From the NCBI GenBank assembly GCA_947283485.1, contig CAMYOU010000002.1, positions 1 to 64,000 on the forward strand: DNA of 64,000 nucleotides, read 5' to 3'. Below are positions 35,688 through 43,058 of this stretch, piece by piece; the stretch's first letter is position 1, and each line of letters begins with the position of its first letter. The notes under the pieces are model-generated. The model was given only the letters and a program-made list of their open reading frames with translations. It had not been told where the DNA came from and made no database searches. The position numbers and the translations under genes were made by a program. Source of the stretch: an uncultured Peptostreptococcaceae bacterium (GTDB taxonomy: Bacteria > Bacillota > Clostridia > Tissierellales > Peptoniphilaceae).

Positions 35688-36137
35688 CTATCTGCGAAAA
35701 GCGTTTCTAAAGATATCAACAATCTCCGAAAAATAATAGAGATAATCCTGTGCGCTGGAGAATCCGTGTTTCACGCTCGAAACGGTATCGGATACACTAT
35801 CCGTGAGAAAATGAACCGTATCCGTGACATCAGACGTAAGCCCCTCCGCGCCGTCCATGATCGAGCCGACTTGCCCGACAATTCTTGCAACATCGGGTGC
35901 GACGGATTTCAAAGTCGATTCCGCCTGCTCACTGATATTTCCTGCGTAAGCGGATGTTTTTTCGACATTCTTAATGATGTGATCAAGACTCTCTTGGTTC
36001 GATTCAAGTGTGGAATTGAGTTTCTTCAACGCCTTGACGATCTGGAACATCGCCATCGACAATGCGACGAGGGCGACAATCCCGGCGATGGCAAGAAGAA
36101 TGTGCAGAAGATCACCTACGGTAATTGAGCTTCCCAT
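35688..36137 (-). CDS. DUF948 (YtxG-like) membrane protein
   Basis: A 149-residue protein with one N-terminal membrane helix (about 10-32, LLHILLAIAGIVALVALSMA) and a long helical, probably coiled-coil, region resembling methyl-accepting or t-SNARE-like rods. DUF948 proteins are often encoded with YtxH and linked to general stress in Bacillus. Two adjacent ATG codons exist; the second has better spacing to AGGGTGG. It follows the YtxH gene by nine bases. Confidence 0.85.
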   Translation of the reverse strand: MGSSITVGDLLHILLAIAGIVALVALSMAMFQIVKALKKLNSTLESNQESLDHIIKNVEKTSAYAGNISEQAESTLKSVAPDVARIVGQVGSIMDGAEGLTSDVTDTVHFLTDSVSDTVSSVKHGFSSAQDYLYYFSEIVDIFRNAFRR

Positions 36138-36146
36138 CATTCCACC

Positions 36147-36683
36147 CTATTTCTTGATGTCTTTTTTGACTTCTTTGGCAGTCTCTTGAACATCCTTCTT
36201 TACTTTCTCAGCACCCTCTTTGACATCTTCTTTTACTGCCTTTGCCTTGTCCTTTACCTCTTCGGCTTTCTCTTTGACATCTTCTTTTTTCTCGTGAAGT
36301 TCTTTCTTTGCGTCGTCCTTGAGCTCTTCAGCCGCTTCCGCTACAGGTCTAAGCTCTGTCATGGCGTTGGATTTGAGCCCTTGGTATTTTTCCTTAATGG
36401 CGTCTCCGTATTCACCGGATTTTTCCATGATGACTTCATATGCTTGATTGGCTTTGTCCGAAACATATCTGCCTGCTTGTTTGGATTTTTCCGCTACAAG
36501 ATTGCCGGCATCTTTCGTGGCATTGACGATTTGCTCACGCGTTTCTTCCCCCGATTGCGGAGCGAGAAGAATGCCTACAAGTGCCCCTGTCAAAAGACCG
36601 ACCGCACCTGCAAATGCTTGTTTCGTTCTCTCCTCACGTATTTTTGCACGTCTTGCTTCATAAATCATTTCTCTGATTCCCAT
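36147..36683 (-). CDS. YtxH-domain envelope stress protein
   Basis: A 178-residue protein. The YtxH domain (about 20-55) has a short membrane segment GAVGLLTGALVGILLAP followed by QSGEETREQI. The C-terminal half is low-complexity Lys/Glu/Ala/Val helix with repeats such as KEKAEEVKDKAKAVKEDVKE, like LEA or apolipoprotein helices. Family members respond to general stress. AAGGAG before the ATG. Co-transcribed with the DUF948 gene. Confidence 0.9.
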   Translation of the reverse strand: MGIREMIYEARRAKIREERTKQAFAGAVGLLTGALVGILLAPQSGEETREQIVNATKDAGNLVAEKSKQAGRYVSDKANQAYEVIMEKSGEYGDAIKEKYQGLKSNAMTELRPVAEAAEELKDDAKKELHEKKEDVKEKAEEVKDKAKAVKEDVKEGAEKVKKDVQETAKEVKKDIKK

Positions 36684-36774
36684 ATCTGATCTCTCCTTTA
36701 CTAGTGATATGCTACATCTTTTTTATTACCCACCAACACCCGCTTTCAAACAATGTGTGTCTCTTTTCGCTTTG

Positions 36775-36783
36775 TGCTACAAT
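36775..36783 (+). promoter_or_regulatory. Extended -10 promoter of the PHP phosphatase gene
   Basis: TGC-TACAAT (TACAAT at 36778-36783), 17 bases before the ATG, with no convincing -35. Confidence 0.5.
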
Positions 36784-36800
36784 AATTCCGAGGTGAGTAC

Positions 36801-37598
36801 ATGTTTGATTTGCACTGTCATAGTGAGTTCTCCATGGATAGTAGAGAGAGCATGGAAAATTCCGTGCGCGTAGGGATTGAACGCAATCTCAAGAGTATTT
36901 GTTTTACCGACCACATTGATTTTTTCCCTGAAGATCCGACGAAGAACTACGCTTTTGTTCCTCGGGATTATTTTCGTTCTCTCAATCGCGTTCGCTATAC
37001 ATACGCCGACAAAATCGAAGTCTTGGCAGGTTGTGAAATCGGAATGGTGCGAGGCATTGCGGATGAATACAATGCCTACATCGGAGATTATCCGTTCGAT
37101 TATGTTCTCCTGTCACTCCATACACTCATGAACCGCGACATCGCATATGATTGGGCGCATACGGAGCTCCCCGAAGTTGCACTCAAGAATTACTACGATG
37201 AAATGTACCGTTGCCTCTTGGAATACGACAACTACGATGCACTTGGACACATGGACTACATCGATCGATATTTCCCCGACCAAAGCCTCATACCACCCTA
37301 TTCGTTCTATGCCGATGAGGTCGATCTCATTCTCAAGCATATCATTACGCACGGGAAAGCACTCGAGGTCAACACCAAAGGCGTGCGCACGGGACTCTTC
37401 TATTTTCATCCCAAAGTCGAGATCCTCTTGCGCTACCGTGATCTCGGCGGCGAACTCATCACGCTCGGTAGCGACGCCCATAAGAAAGAAGAAGTCGGAC
37501 TCGGCATCCGCGACGCGATGAAACTCTTGCGCGAACTGGGCTTCAAGAACACCTACAAATTCGTCTCCCGCAAAAAGTACGCACTTCCGCTCGGTTGA
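36801..37598 (+). CDS. PHP-family phosphatase, histidinol-phosphatase-like
   Basis: A 265-residue PHP-domain metal-dependent phosphatase most like HisK histidinol-phosphatases. Metal motifs are DLHCHSEFS at residues 3-11, CFTDHID near residue 35, GCEIG near 77, SLHTL near 100, LGHMDYIDRY near 147 and GSDAH near 229. GAGGTG fixes the ATG. No other histidine gene is near, so the true substrate could be another phosphomonoester. It is the only plus-strand gene in its surroundings. Confidence 0.88.
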   Translation: MFDLHCHSEFSMDSRESMENSVRVGIERNLKSICFTDHIDFFPEDPTKNYAFVPRDYFRSLNRVRYTYADKIEVLAGCEIGMVRGIADEYNAYIGDYPFDYVLLSLHTLMNRDIAYDWAHTELPEVALKNYYDEMYRCLLEYDNYDALGHMDYIDRYFPDQSLIPPYSFYADEVDLILKHIITHGKALEVNTKGVRTGLFYFHPKVEILLRYRDLGGELITLGSDAHKKEEVGLGIRDAMKLLRELGFKNTYKFVSRKKYALPLG

Positions 37599-37619
37599 GT
37601 CGAGGTGCGCATGGGACAA

Positions 37620-37856
37620 ATAAAAAAAGACTGCGTGCGATGGCATACAGTCTTTTTTGTTGATTGTCCTTTACGTGCCGTAAAAGAAAAGTTCCCTGCC
37701 GGGCGACCTTGAAATTAAAGACCTTCTGTTTGTGAAGGTGGGTTCGCTGTCCACACGGTCTGACGTCCACTCTTGGAGGCTTGTCATTCCATATAAGAAC
37801 TCCGCATTCCCTTATCAATGGCGTAGGTTTAATATGAAAGGTCTCCCTTGGGAACT
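37620..37856 (-). ncRNA. ssrS: 6S-like RNA
   Basis: A stand-alone structured RNA on the minus strand. The predicted start, A at 37856, lies seven bases after a strong -10. The 5' end GTTCCC...GGGAGACCTT pairs with AAGGTCGCCC...GGGAAC (37712-37691), closing a rod of about 166 bases. Inner pairing includes TTAAA/TTTAA and an ACCTTC-ACAAACA-GAAGGT hairpin preceded by GAACCC. This rod with a large open centre is the 6S design, which traps housekeeping RNA polymerase. A U-rich run (TTTTCTTTT) follows the closing stem, then a small TTTACG/CGTAAA hairpin and a terminator. The 6S identity is inferred from architecture, not from alignment. Confidence 0.6.
37622..37658. terminator. Bidirectional terminator between PHP gene and 6S-like RNA
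   Basis: AAAAAAAGACTG...CAGTCTTTTTT stem with further GTGC/GCAT pairing inside. Runs of A and T on both flanks let it stop the plus-strand PHP gene and the minus-strand RNA. Confidence 0.85.
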
Positions 37857-37862
37857 AAGTCA

Positions 37863-37891
37863 ATTATACCACGTTCACATATGATGTGCAA
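37863..37891 (-). promoter_or_regulatory. Promoter of the 6S-like RNA
   Basis: Minus strand TTGCAC (37891-37886), exactly 17 bases, TATAAT (37868-37863) preceded by TGG. It is among the strongest-looking promoters in the window and sits just after the stop of the RluA-type gene. Confidence 0.85.
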
Positions 37892-37894
37892 ACG

Positions 37895-38752
37895 TTATTC
37901 ACCCCGCTCAATCGCCTGTCGGGTTGTAAGCATGGAATCGCGTAGCGGCGAAACGACCTTGACGATTTTCCCCGTGCGATCGGGAAAAATCATCTCGGAA
38001 GCATGCAAAAGTTGACCGTCTCCTCCCCCGTGCCCGTAGAGTTCGTCTCCGACGACGGGATGCCCGATGGACGCTGCATGGACGCGAATCTGATGCGTTC
38101 TCCCCGTCAAGAGTTCAATCTTCACCACACTCATGGACTTGTCGGACACAATCGGAAATATCCTCGTGCGAGCCTCTTGTCCGCTCGGATCGACTACGCT
38201 TTTAACTTCTCCTTTTTTTCTCAGGATCGGTGTATCGATGAGAAGCTCATGATCGATCATCCCCTCGAGGATCGCCGTGTAGAATTTCCGGACACTCCCT
38301 CGATCATCCTCTTTCATGAGTCTGCCGTGCGCATAGGCGTGTTTCGCGACGAGCACGATCCCCGAGGTGTCCTTGTCCAGTCGCGTCACAAAACGCACTT
38401 TGGACTCGATGCCACGCTCGTAGAAGAGATATGCCACCCGTTCTGCAACGCTCCCCTCCGCGTCCGGCATCATCGAGAGGTTCTTTGGTTTATCGAGTGC
38501 CAATACATCCTCGTCTTCGTAGAGCACGCGCGTCTCCGTCCGATCAAAGGTGTAGCGATTCTTCTCCCGCGGAATGAGATACCGCAGTTCGTCTCCGAAA
38601 TGGACGTAGAGATCGTGCTCGACAACATGCCCGTTGAGAATGAGCGCCCCTGTGCGAACCGCCTCGAAAAACAAATTGCGAGAAAAGAGCTGTCGCTTGA
38701 GAAACATAGAGAGTTCCTCTTCCCGATCAATCGTAAATGCAATATCTTTCAT
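37895..38752 (-). CDS. RluA-family RNA pseudouridine synthase
   Basis: A 285-residue pseudouridine synthase, second of its family in the window. The N-terminal part (about 5-70) is S4-like but divergent. The catalytic RLDKDTSGIVLVAKH motif is near residue 125 and LLTGRTHQIRVHAASIGHPVVGDELYG near 218. The RNA target is unknown. The start is uncertain: ATG at 38752, GTG one codon upstream or TTG four codons upstream; I prefer the ATG. Divergent from nadK. Confidence 0.92.
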   Translation of the reverse strand: MKDIAFTIDREEELSMFLKRQLFSRNLFFEAVRTGALILNGHVVEHDLYVHFGDELRYLIPREKNRYTFDRTETRVLYEDEDVLALDKPKNLSMMPDAEGSVAERVAYLFYERGIESKVRFVTRLDKDTSGIVLVAKHAYAHGRLMKEDDRGSVRKFYTAILEGMIDHELLIDTPILRKKGEVKSVVDPSGQEARTRIFPIVSDKSMSVVKIELLTGRTHQIRVHAASIGHPVVGDELYGHGGGDGQLLHASEMIFPDRTGKIVKVVSPLRDSMLTTRQAIERGE

Positions 38753-38757
38753 CACTC

Positions 38758-38786
38758 TTATCAAATCCTCTCACGTTCTGTATAAT
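38758..38786 (+). promoter_or_regulatory. Promoter of nadK
   Basis: TTATCA (38758-38763), 17 bases, TATAAT (38781-38786); 32 bases before the nadK ATG. The -35 lies upstream of the start of the divergent synthase gene. Confidence 0.65.
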
Positions 38787-38818
38787 ACTTGGTAGTATAT
38801 CATGGAAAGGAATGCTTC

Positions 38819-39616
38819 ATGAAACAGTTTACCGTATTTTCCAATCGCAACGCCTATTCGCAAAAAATAAAAAACGAACTCACGCGCAAACTTGAAAGTC
38901 GCGGTTACATCGTCACGAGCAATTTCTCACCCAAGAGCGATCTCAATCTCTCCATCGGCGGCGACGGCGCATTTATCAAAGCCGTCCACCAATCCGGATT
39001 CAGTAAGATCCCTTTCGTCGGCATCAACACCGGACATCTCGGATTTTTTCAGGAGATCGATGCAGGAGATCTCGACGCATTCTTGGACGCGTATGAGGAA
39101 GAAACCTACGCCACTGAAGAAATTCTCTTGATTGAAGCGCGTATCAAGACGCGGAAAAACGAGTTTCGTTTCTTCGCCCTCAATGAATTTCTCTTCAAGA
39201 ATATGTGGTCGCGTATGATCCAGTTTTCTGTCACCGTGGACGGCGTCGATATGGAACGCTTCGCGGGCGACGGCATGCTCCTCTCCACCCCCGCCGGATC
39301 CAGCGGACACAACGCTTCTTTGCTCGGTGCCATCATGCATCCGTCGGTACGAGCTTTCGAGATGACCCCGATTGCCCCCCTGTACTCTACGCAATATCGT
39401 TCTCTGCGCAATTCCCTTATCGTCCCCGACGGCTCCGTCGTGAACCTAGCGCCCGACGCGCGATACCTCAATACCTGCATTCTCGTCGCAGACGGTATCG
39501 AGAAACGCATACGCGAGATTCAATCGATCGACTTCTATATCTCCAAGCGTAGCATTCGACGACTCTCTTTCTCCGAGAATTGGTATTGGCACAATCTGCG
39601 CGATAAATTCCTATAG
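38819..39616 (+). CDS. nadK: NAD kinase
   Basis: Phosphorylates NAD to NADP. The 265 residues show LSIGGDGAFIKAVH near residue 45 with the catalytic Asp, GINTGHLGFF near 70, ALNEFLF near 120, and FAGDGMLLSTPAGSSGHN near 150-165. The last block differs from the usual STP(T/S)GSTAYN: Thr-Ala-Tyr is Ser-Gly-His, at positions that contact the substrate adenine in known Gram-positive enzymes. GGAAAGGA before the ATG. It has its own promoter and terminator. Confidence 0.93.
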   Translation: MKQFTVFSNRNAYSQKIKNELTRKLESRGYIVTSNFSPKSDLNLSIGGDGAFIKAVHQSGFSKIPFVGINTGHLGFFQEIDAGDLDAFLDAYEEETYATEEILLIEARIKTRKNEFRFFALNEFLFKNMWSRMIQFSVTVDGVDMERFAGDGMLLSTPAGSSGHNASLLGAIMHPSVRAFEMTPIAPLYSTQYRSLRNSLIVPDGSVVNLAPDARYLNTCILVADGIEKRIREIQSIDFYISKRSIRRLSFSENWYWHNLRDKFL

Positions 39617-39651
39617 TTCCAAAAATACGCTTTTACTTTTCATGTAAACAT

Positions 39652-39678
39652 CAAGATCCCCTCGGGCATCTTTTTTTG
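39652..39678 (+). terminator. Terminator after nadK
   Basis: AGATCCC-CTCG-GGCATCT stem (one mismatch) followed by a run of T to 39677, 36 bases after the nadK stop. Confidence 0.8.
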
Positions 39679-39766
39679 TAGTCACGAAACTTTTGAATTC
39701 TCTCAACATGAAATACATCATAATTTATTAGAAAATTACATTGATCTTCACAGATTTTTTAGTACG

Positions 39767-39799
39767 AAAAAAGCAGACATCGAATGCGAAAAGCCTGCC
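39767..39799 (-). terminator. Terminator after the penicillin-binding protein gene
   Basis: GCAGAC/GCCTGC stem (one G-U pair) with an inner TCG/CGA and a U run on the minus strand, 17 bases past the gene stop. The stretch 39679-39766 is AT-rich and shows nothing else. Confidence 0.7.
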
Positions 39800-39815
39800 G
39801 TTTTCGTAAATTCTT

Positions 39816-41225
39816 TTATTCCTCCGGGATGCGGTTGAGGACGGTCTGCATGAGCTCTCGGGCGATGGGTGCGGCGGTGACGGCACCGAATGTACCGTCT
39901 TCCTCGAGGACGACGGCAACGGCGACGCGCGGGTTCTCGACGGGCGCAAAGGCGACAAACCAAGCGTGTGTCTTGCCGGATGCCGTCTCGGCAGTTCCGC
40001 TTTTACCTGCGACACGTATACCGGGGATGGCGGCATAGGAATTTGTCGCCATGGCTTCCATCGCCTGTGTGACTTTGGCGGCACTCCTCACGTCCGTTAC
40101 GGTCGTATAGGTGCGCGGTTTCATCGTCCGGATGACATTACCGTCGGATGTCATGACGGCGCGAACGAGGGTCGGGACGGGCATCGTCCCACCAGCCGCG
40201 ATGGCAGAAGTCGCAAGTGCCATTTCCATCGGGGTCACGAGAGTCGTGCCCTGACCGTAGCCGCCTTGGGCAATGTCGATCTTTTTCGACGACGAAGAAA
40301 AACCGGATACACTCGGTGTGATCGGAAGCTCAAACGGAATTTCCGCGCCGAATCCGAAACGTTTTGAGACCGCGTCCATCTTCGCGCCGCCGAGGTCGAG
40401 CGCCTTTTGTCCAAAATAGGTGTTGATGGAATTGGCGATGGCATCGGTGAGATCGACGTCTCCGTAAGATTTTTCGTTGTAATTGCGGATGGTGTAGCCT
40501 TCGACGACGAGTTCCCCGCTGTCGGTGTAATGTTCGTCGATGGAAGGATTTTCCGCGAGGGCGGTCGCCGTAATGATCTTAAAGACGGACCCCGGCGTAT
40601 AGAGTCCCTGTGTTGCGCGCGGCAAGAGCGGTGCACTCTCGTCCTCGAGATAGGTCTCCCATGCGTTTTCGAGTTCGTTGGGATTGAACGTAGGTCTCGA
40701 AGCCATCGCATAGACTTCTCCGGTCCGGGGATTCATTGCGACGACTGCACCGATGTGACCTTCGAGGAGATTGTATGCGGTCATCTGCGCGTTGGTGTCG
40801 ATGGTAAGCGCGACGTCGTCTCCCACACTGTTGTTCTCGATCCACCCCATGATTTCCGAAATGGGCGTGTCTTCAATGCCGAGCAAAGTCTTATTGAGCG
40901 CACGTTCAAGTCCCGTTTTGCCGTATTTTTTACTGGAATAACCGAGAATATGAGAATAGATGCGCGGATATGCGTAGAAACGGATCGGATCACCGTTCTC
41001 GTCGGTGTTGTTGGAGGCGAGAAGTTCTCCGTTGCGATCAAAGATTTTTCCACGGGTGATGCGATCGACGTCCTGCGTGAGCCTTTGATTGTAGGGATTA
41101 TCCGCGATTTGTTTTGCCCGGAAGAGCGCAAAATAGAGTAAATAGAGCGTCACAAGTACGAAGAGAATGCTGAAGAACAGAAGGATTTTTTTGATACGCA
41201 GGAATACTTTTTCTTCTCTCATCAT
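39816..41225 (-). CDS. Class B penicillin-binding protein (PbpA/FtsI-like)
   Basis: A 469-residue peptidoglycan transpeptidase. It has a basic N-terminus, one membrane helix (about 10-32), a short pedestal domain (about 45-140), and a transpeptidase domain. The catalytic set is SVFK in YTPGSVFKII near residue 210, SIN in ANSINTYFGQ near 265, and KSGTAE near 410. Short length and lack of PASTA domains place it near PbpA-like partners of SEDS proteins. The SEDS stop codon directly abuts the ATG, so the two are coupled; GGAGGAGG precedes it. Confidence 0.93.
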   Translation of the reverse strand: MMREEKVFLRIKKILLFFSILFVLVTLYLLYFALFRAKQIADNPYNQRLTQDVDRITRGKIFDRNGELLASNNTDENGDPIRFYAYPRIYSHILGYSSKKYGKTGLERALNKTLLGIEDTPISEIMGWIENNSVGDDVALTIDTNAQMTAYNLLEGHIGAVVAMNPRTGEVYAMASRPTFNPNELENAWETYLEDESAPLLPRATQGLYTPGSVFKIITATALAENPSIDEHYTDSGELVVEGYTIRNYNEKSYGDVDLTDAIANSINTYFGQKALDLGGAKMDAVSKRFGFGAEIPFELPITPSVSGFSSSSKKIDIAQGGYGQGTTLVTPMEMALATSAIAAGGTMPVPTLVRAVMTSDGNVIRTMKPRTYTTVTDVRSAAKVTQAMEAMATNSYAAIPGIRVAGKSGTAETASGKTHAWFVAFAPVENPRVAVAVVLEEDGTFGAVTAAPIARELMQTVLNRIPEE

Positions 41226-42464
41226 CTATTCCTCCTCCGTGTCAGAATTTTCCATGGAAATGGAATTGAGAATGCCCAAAGAGAGAAAACTCGATATGAG
41301 CGAGCTTCCGCCATAGGACAAAAACGGAATGGTAATGCCCGTGAGCGGCAAAAGTTTCGTTACGCCGCCGAACATCACGAGCGCCTGCAACGCAAACATT
41401 GCGGAGACGCCGATGGCAAGTGCGCGTTCAAAAAAGTCCTCTTTGAGCAGTGCAATCTTAATGCCTCGATAGAGGAGAATGAGAAAGAGCATGATGATGC
41501 CGATGCCGGCAAAAATACCGAATTCCTCACAGATTGCGGCAAAGATGAAGTCCGATTCTGCTACGGGAATGAAGTCGGGTCGCCCCAGTCCGAGTCCCGC
41601 GCCGAAAAATCCTCCGCTCGCGATGGCAAAGAGGGATTGCGTGATCTGATAACCGATGCCGTCGACGTATTTCCACGGATCGATCCATGTCGCGACGCGA
41701 ATTTTTACATGGTCAAAGAGTAAATAACCGAGTCCCCCGCCGATGGCGATGAGCATGAAATTGAGCGGAATGAGCATGCGGTGTCTATCGAAGATGTAGA
41801 GAAAAACCATGTATAGACCGAAGAATATCATCGCCGATCCAAGATCCTTTTGTAGGAAAAAGAGCGCGATAAAGAAATAGACGACCACGAGTAAGAGAAA
41901 ACTTCCCCCGATCCTTCCGATTCGTAGATGCTTCCCGTCCTCCTCGCGCTTGTAAAAGGCGGATAGGAGGAAAATAAAGACGATCTTCGTAAGTTCGCTC
42001 GGTTGGAAAGAAAATCCGGCGATGACGATCCAGTTTCTCGCGCCGTGAATGTTTTTTCCGAAGACGAGCGTCACGGCAAAGAGAAGCAAGGCGGCGATGA
42101 GGAAAAAGACCGGTTTGTCCTCAAAAAAATCCACATAGCGCATCAACAAAAACACGAGATAATAGGCGATCAGTCCGATGACAAGCCACAAGAGATGACG
42201 TCCGCCCAGAGCCGGATTGAGTCTATAGATCATCACGAAACCAATCGAATAGAGAAAGGTCGCGATGGAAAAAAGATACGGATCGGAGCGCATGACGACA
42301 ACCGTGATGAGATTCGAAATGAAGATGACGAGAACCAGTGCAAAACCGACAAAAACCTGTGCACCGGTCATATTTTTGCCGTTGAAAAAAAGAATGAGAA
42401 CGAGGCTTAGGATCTGAAAGAGGAGAATCGGAAGCGACAGGCTCTGCCGAAATCGACTACGCAT
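41226..42464 (-). CDS. SEDS-family peptidoglycan glycosyltransferase
   Basis: A 412-residue membrane protein with ten predicted helices, of the FtsW/RodA/SpoVE group that polymerises lipid II. Family blocks include GARNWIVIAGFSFQPSELTKIVFI, FLQKDLGSAMIFFG, GAGLGLGRPDFIPVAESDFIFAAICEEFG and the C-terminal PLTGITIPFLSYGGSSLI. It cannot be assigned to division or elongation from sequence alone. It overlaps the FHA gene by eight bases and abuts the transpeptidase gene, its likely partner. Confidence 0.94.
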   Translation of the reverse strand: MRSRFRQSLSLPILLFQILSLVLILFFNGKNMTGAQVFVGFALVLVIFISNLITVVVMRSDPYLFSIATFLYSIGFVMIYRLNPALGGRHLLWLVIGLIAYYLVFLLMRYVDFFEDKPVFFLIAALLLFAVTLVFGKNIHGARNWIVIAGFSFQPSELTKIVFIFLLSAFYKREEDGKHLRIGRIGGSFLLLVVVYFFIALFFLQKDLGSAMIFFGLYMVFLYIFDRHRMLIPLNFMLIAIGGGLGYLLFDHVKIRVATWIDPWKYVDGIGYQITQSLFAIASGGFFGAGLGLGRPDFIPVAESDFIFAAICEEFGIFAGIGIIMLFLILLYRGIKIALLKEDFFERALAIGVSAMFALQALVMFGGVTKLLPLTGITIPFLSYGGSSLISSFLSLGILNSISMENSDTEEE

Positions 42465-42966
42465 GACGATGTTCACCGTCCTTGAGGAACAAAAACTCAC
42501 TGTCGCCCAATGTGACGACATCCCGATCTACGAGAAGCGGTGCATCTTTGACCTCTTCACCGTTGAGATAGGTCCCGTTGGAACTGCCTAAATCTTCGAG
42601 ATAGTATTCTCCTGCGTCTTCAATGATCCGCGCATGCACTTTGGATAGGAAACGATCGTGGAGACGGATGTCACATTGTCTGCCGCGTCCGATCGTCGTT
42701 TCTTCGCCGAGCGCATAGAAATCCTCGACTTTGTACGAGAGAGATTCCCTTCTAGTCAATAGACGCAGATATGCCCCCGTGATCGGTTCCTCCTCGCCGA
42801 TGGAATCGATGTCCAGGTAAATCATGCGCACCAAGTCGGACAAAAATCGAAAAATCATGTAGACGAAGATATATTTGAAAACCGTAGCAAGAATCTCATA
42901 TAGCGTTATGTTGCGAACGATGTCCGACGACAATACCTGATCAATGAGTAAAAAAAACTGTTTCAT
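42457..42966 (-). CDS. Membrane-anchored FHA-domain protein
   Basis: A 169-residue protein. The N-terminal part contains a membrane helix (about 24-45, LATVFKYIFVYMIFRFL). The C-terminal FHA domain (about 75-165) has TTIGRGRQCDIRL, the phosphothreonine-binding SKVHARI, and LGSSNGTYLNG. FHA domains bind phospho-Thr peptides, so it should read Ser/Thr kinase marks; PrkC is the only such kinase seen here. It heads the operon with the SEDS and PBP genes, as FhaB does in actinobacteria. Two adjacent ATGs exist; the second spaces better to AAGGAGG. Confidence 0.92.
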   Translation of the reverse strand: MKQFFLLIDQVLSSDIVRNITLYEILATVFKYIFVYMIFRFLSDLVRMIYLDIDSIGEEEPITGAYLRLLTRRESLSYKVEDFYALGEETTIGRGRQCDIRLHDRFLSKVHARIIEDAGEYYLEDLGSSNGTYLNGEEVKDAPLLVDRDVVTLGDSEFLFLKDGEHRHA

Positions 42967-43022
42967 CATGCCCTCCTTCTTGTTATTTTACCATAGAAAA
43001 CATCATGAGCCGTCCGAAATAC

Positions 43023-43050
43023 AAAAAAGAGAAGGGCGTTCCTTCTCTTT
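43023..43050 (-). terminator. Terminator after msrAB
   Basis: AAAGAGAAGG-loop-CCTTCTCTTT stem with an A run on one side (43023-43028), giving U on the minus strand, just past the msrAB stop. Confidence 0.85.
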
Positions 43051-43058
43051 ATCCTTTA

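Noticed and set aside
37620..37856. T-box or other riboswitch leader instead of a free RNA
   Set aside because: No gene lies downstream on the minus strand before the terminator and no T-box motif is visible; the convergent neighbour is on the other strand.
37620..37856. SRP RNA, RNase P RNA or tmRNA
   Set aside because: The conserved SRP GGAA-loop domain, the RNase P GAGGAAAGTCC-type core and a tRNA-like tmRNA end are all missing.
38003..38785. 260-codon plus-strand frame opposite the RluA-type synthase, ending just before nadK
   Set aside because: No family motif and no ribosome site; the minus-strand gene keeps all catalytic motifs.
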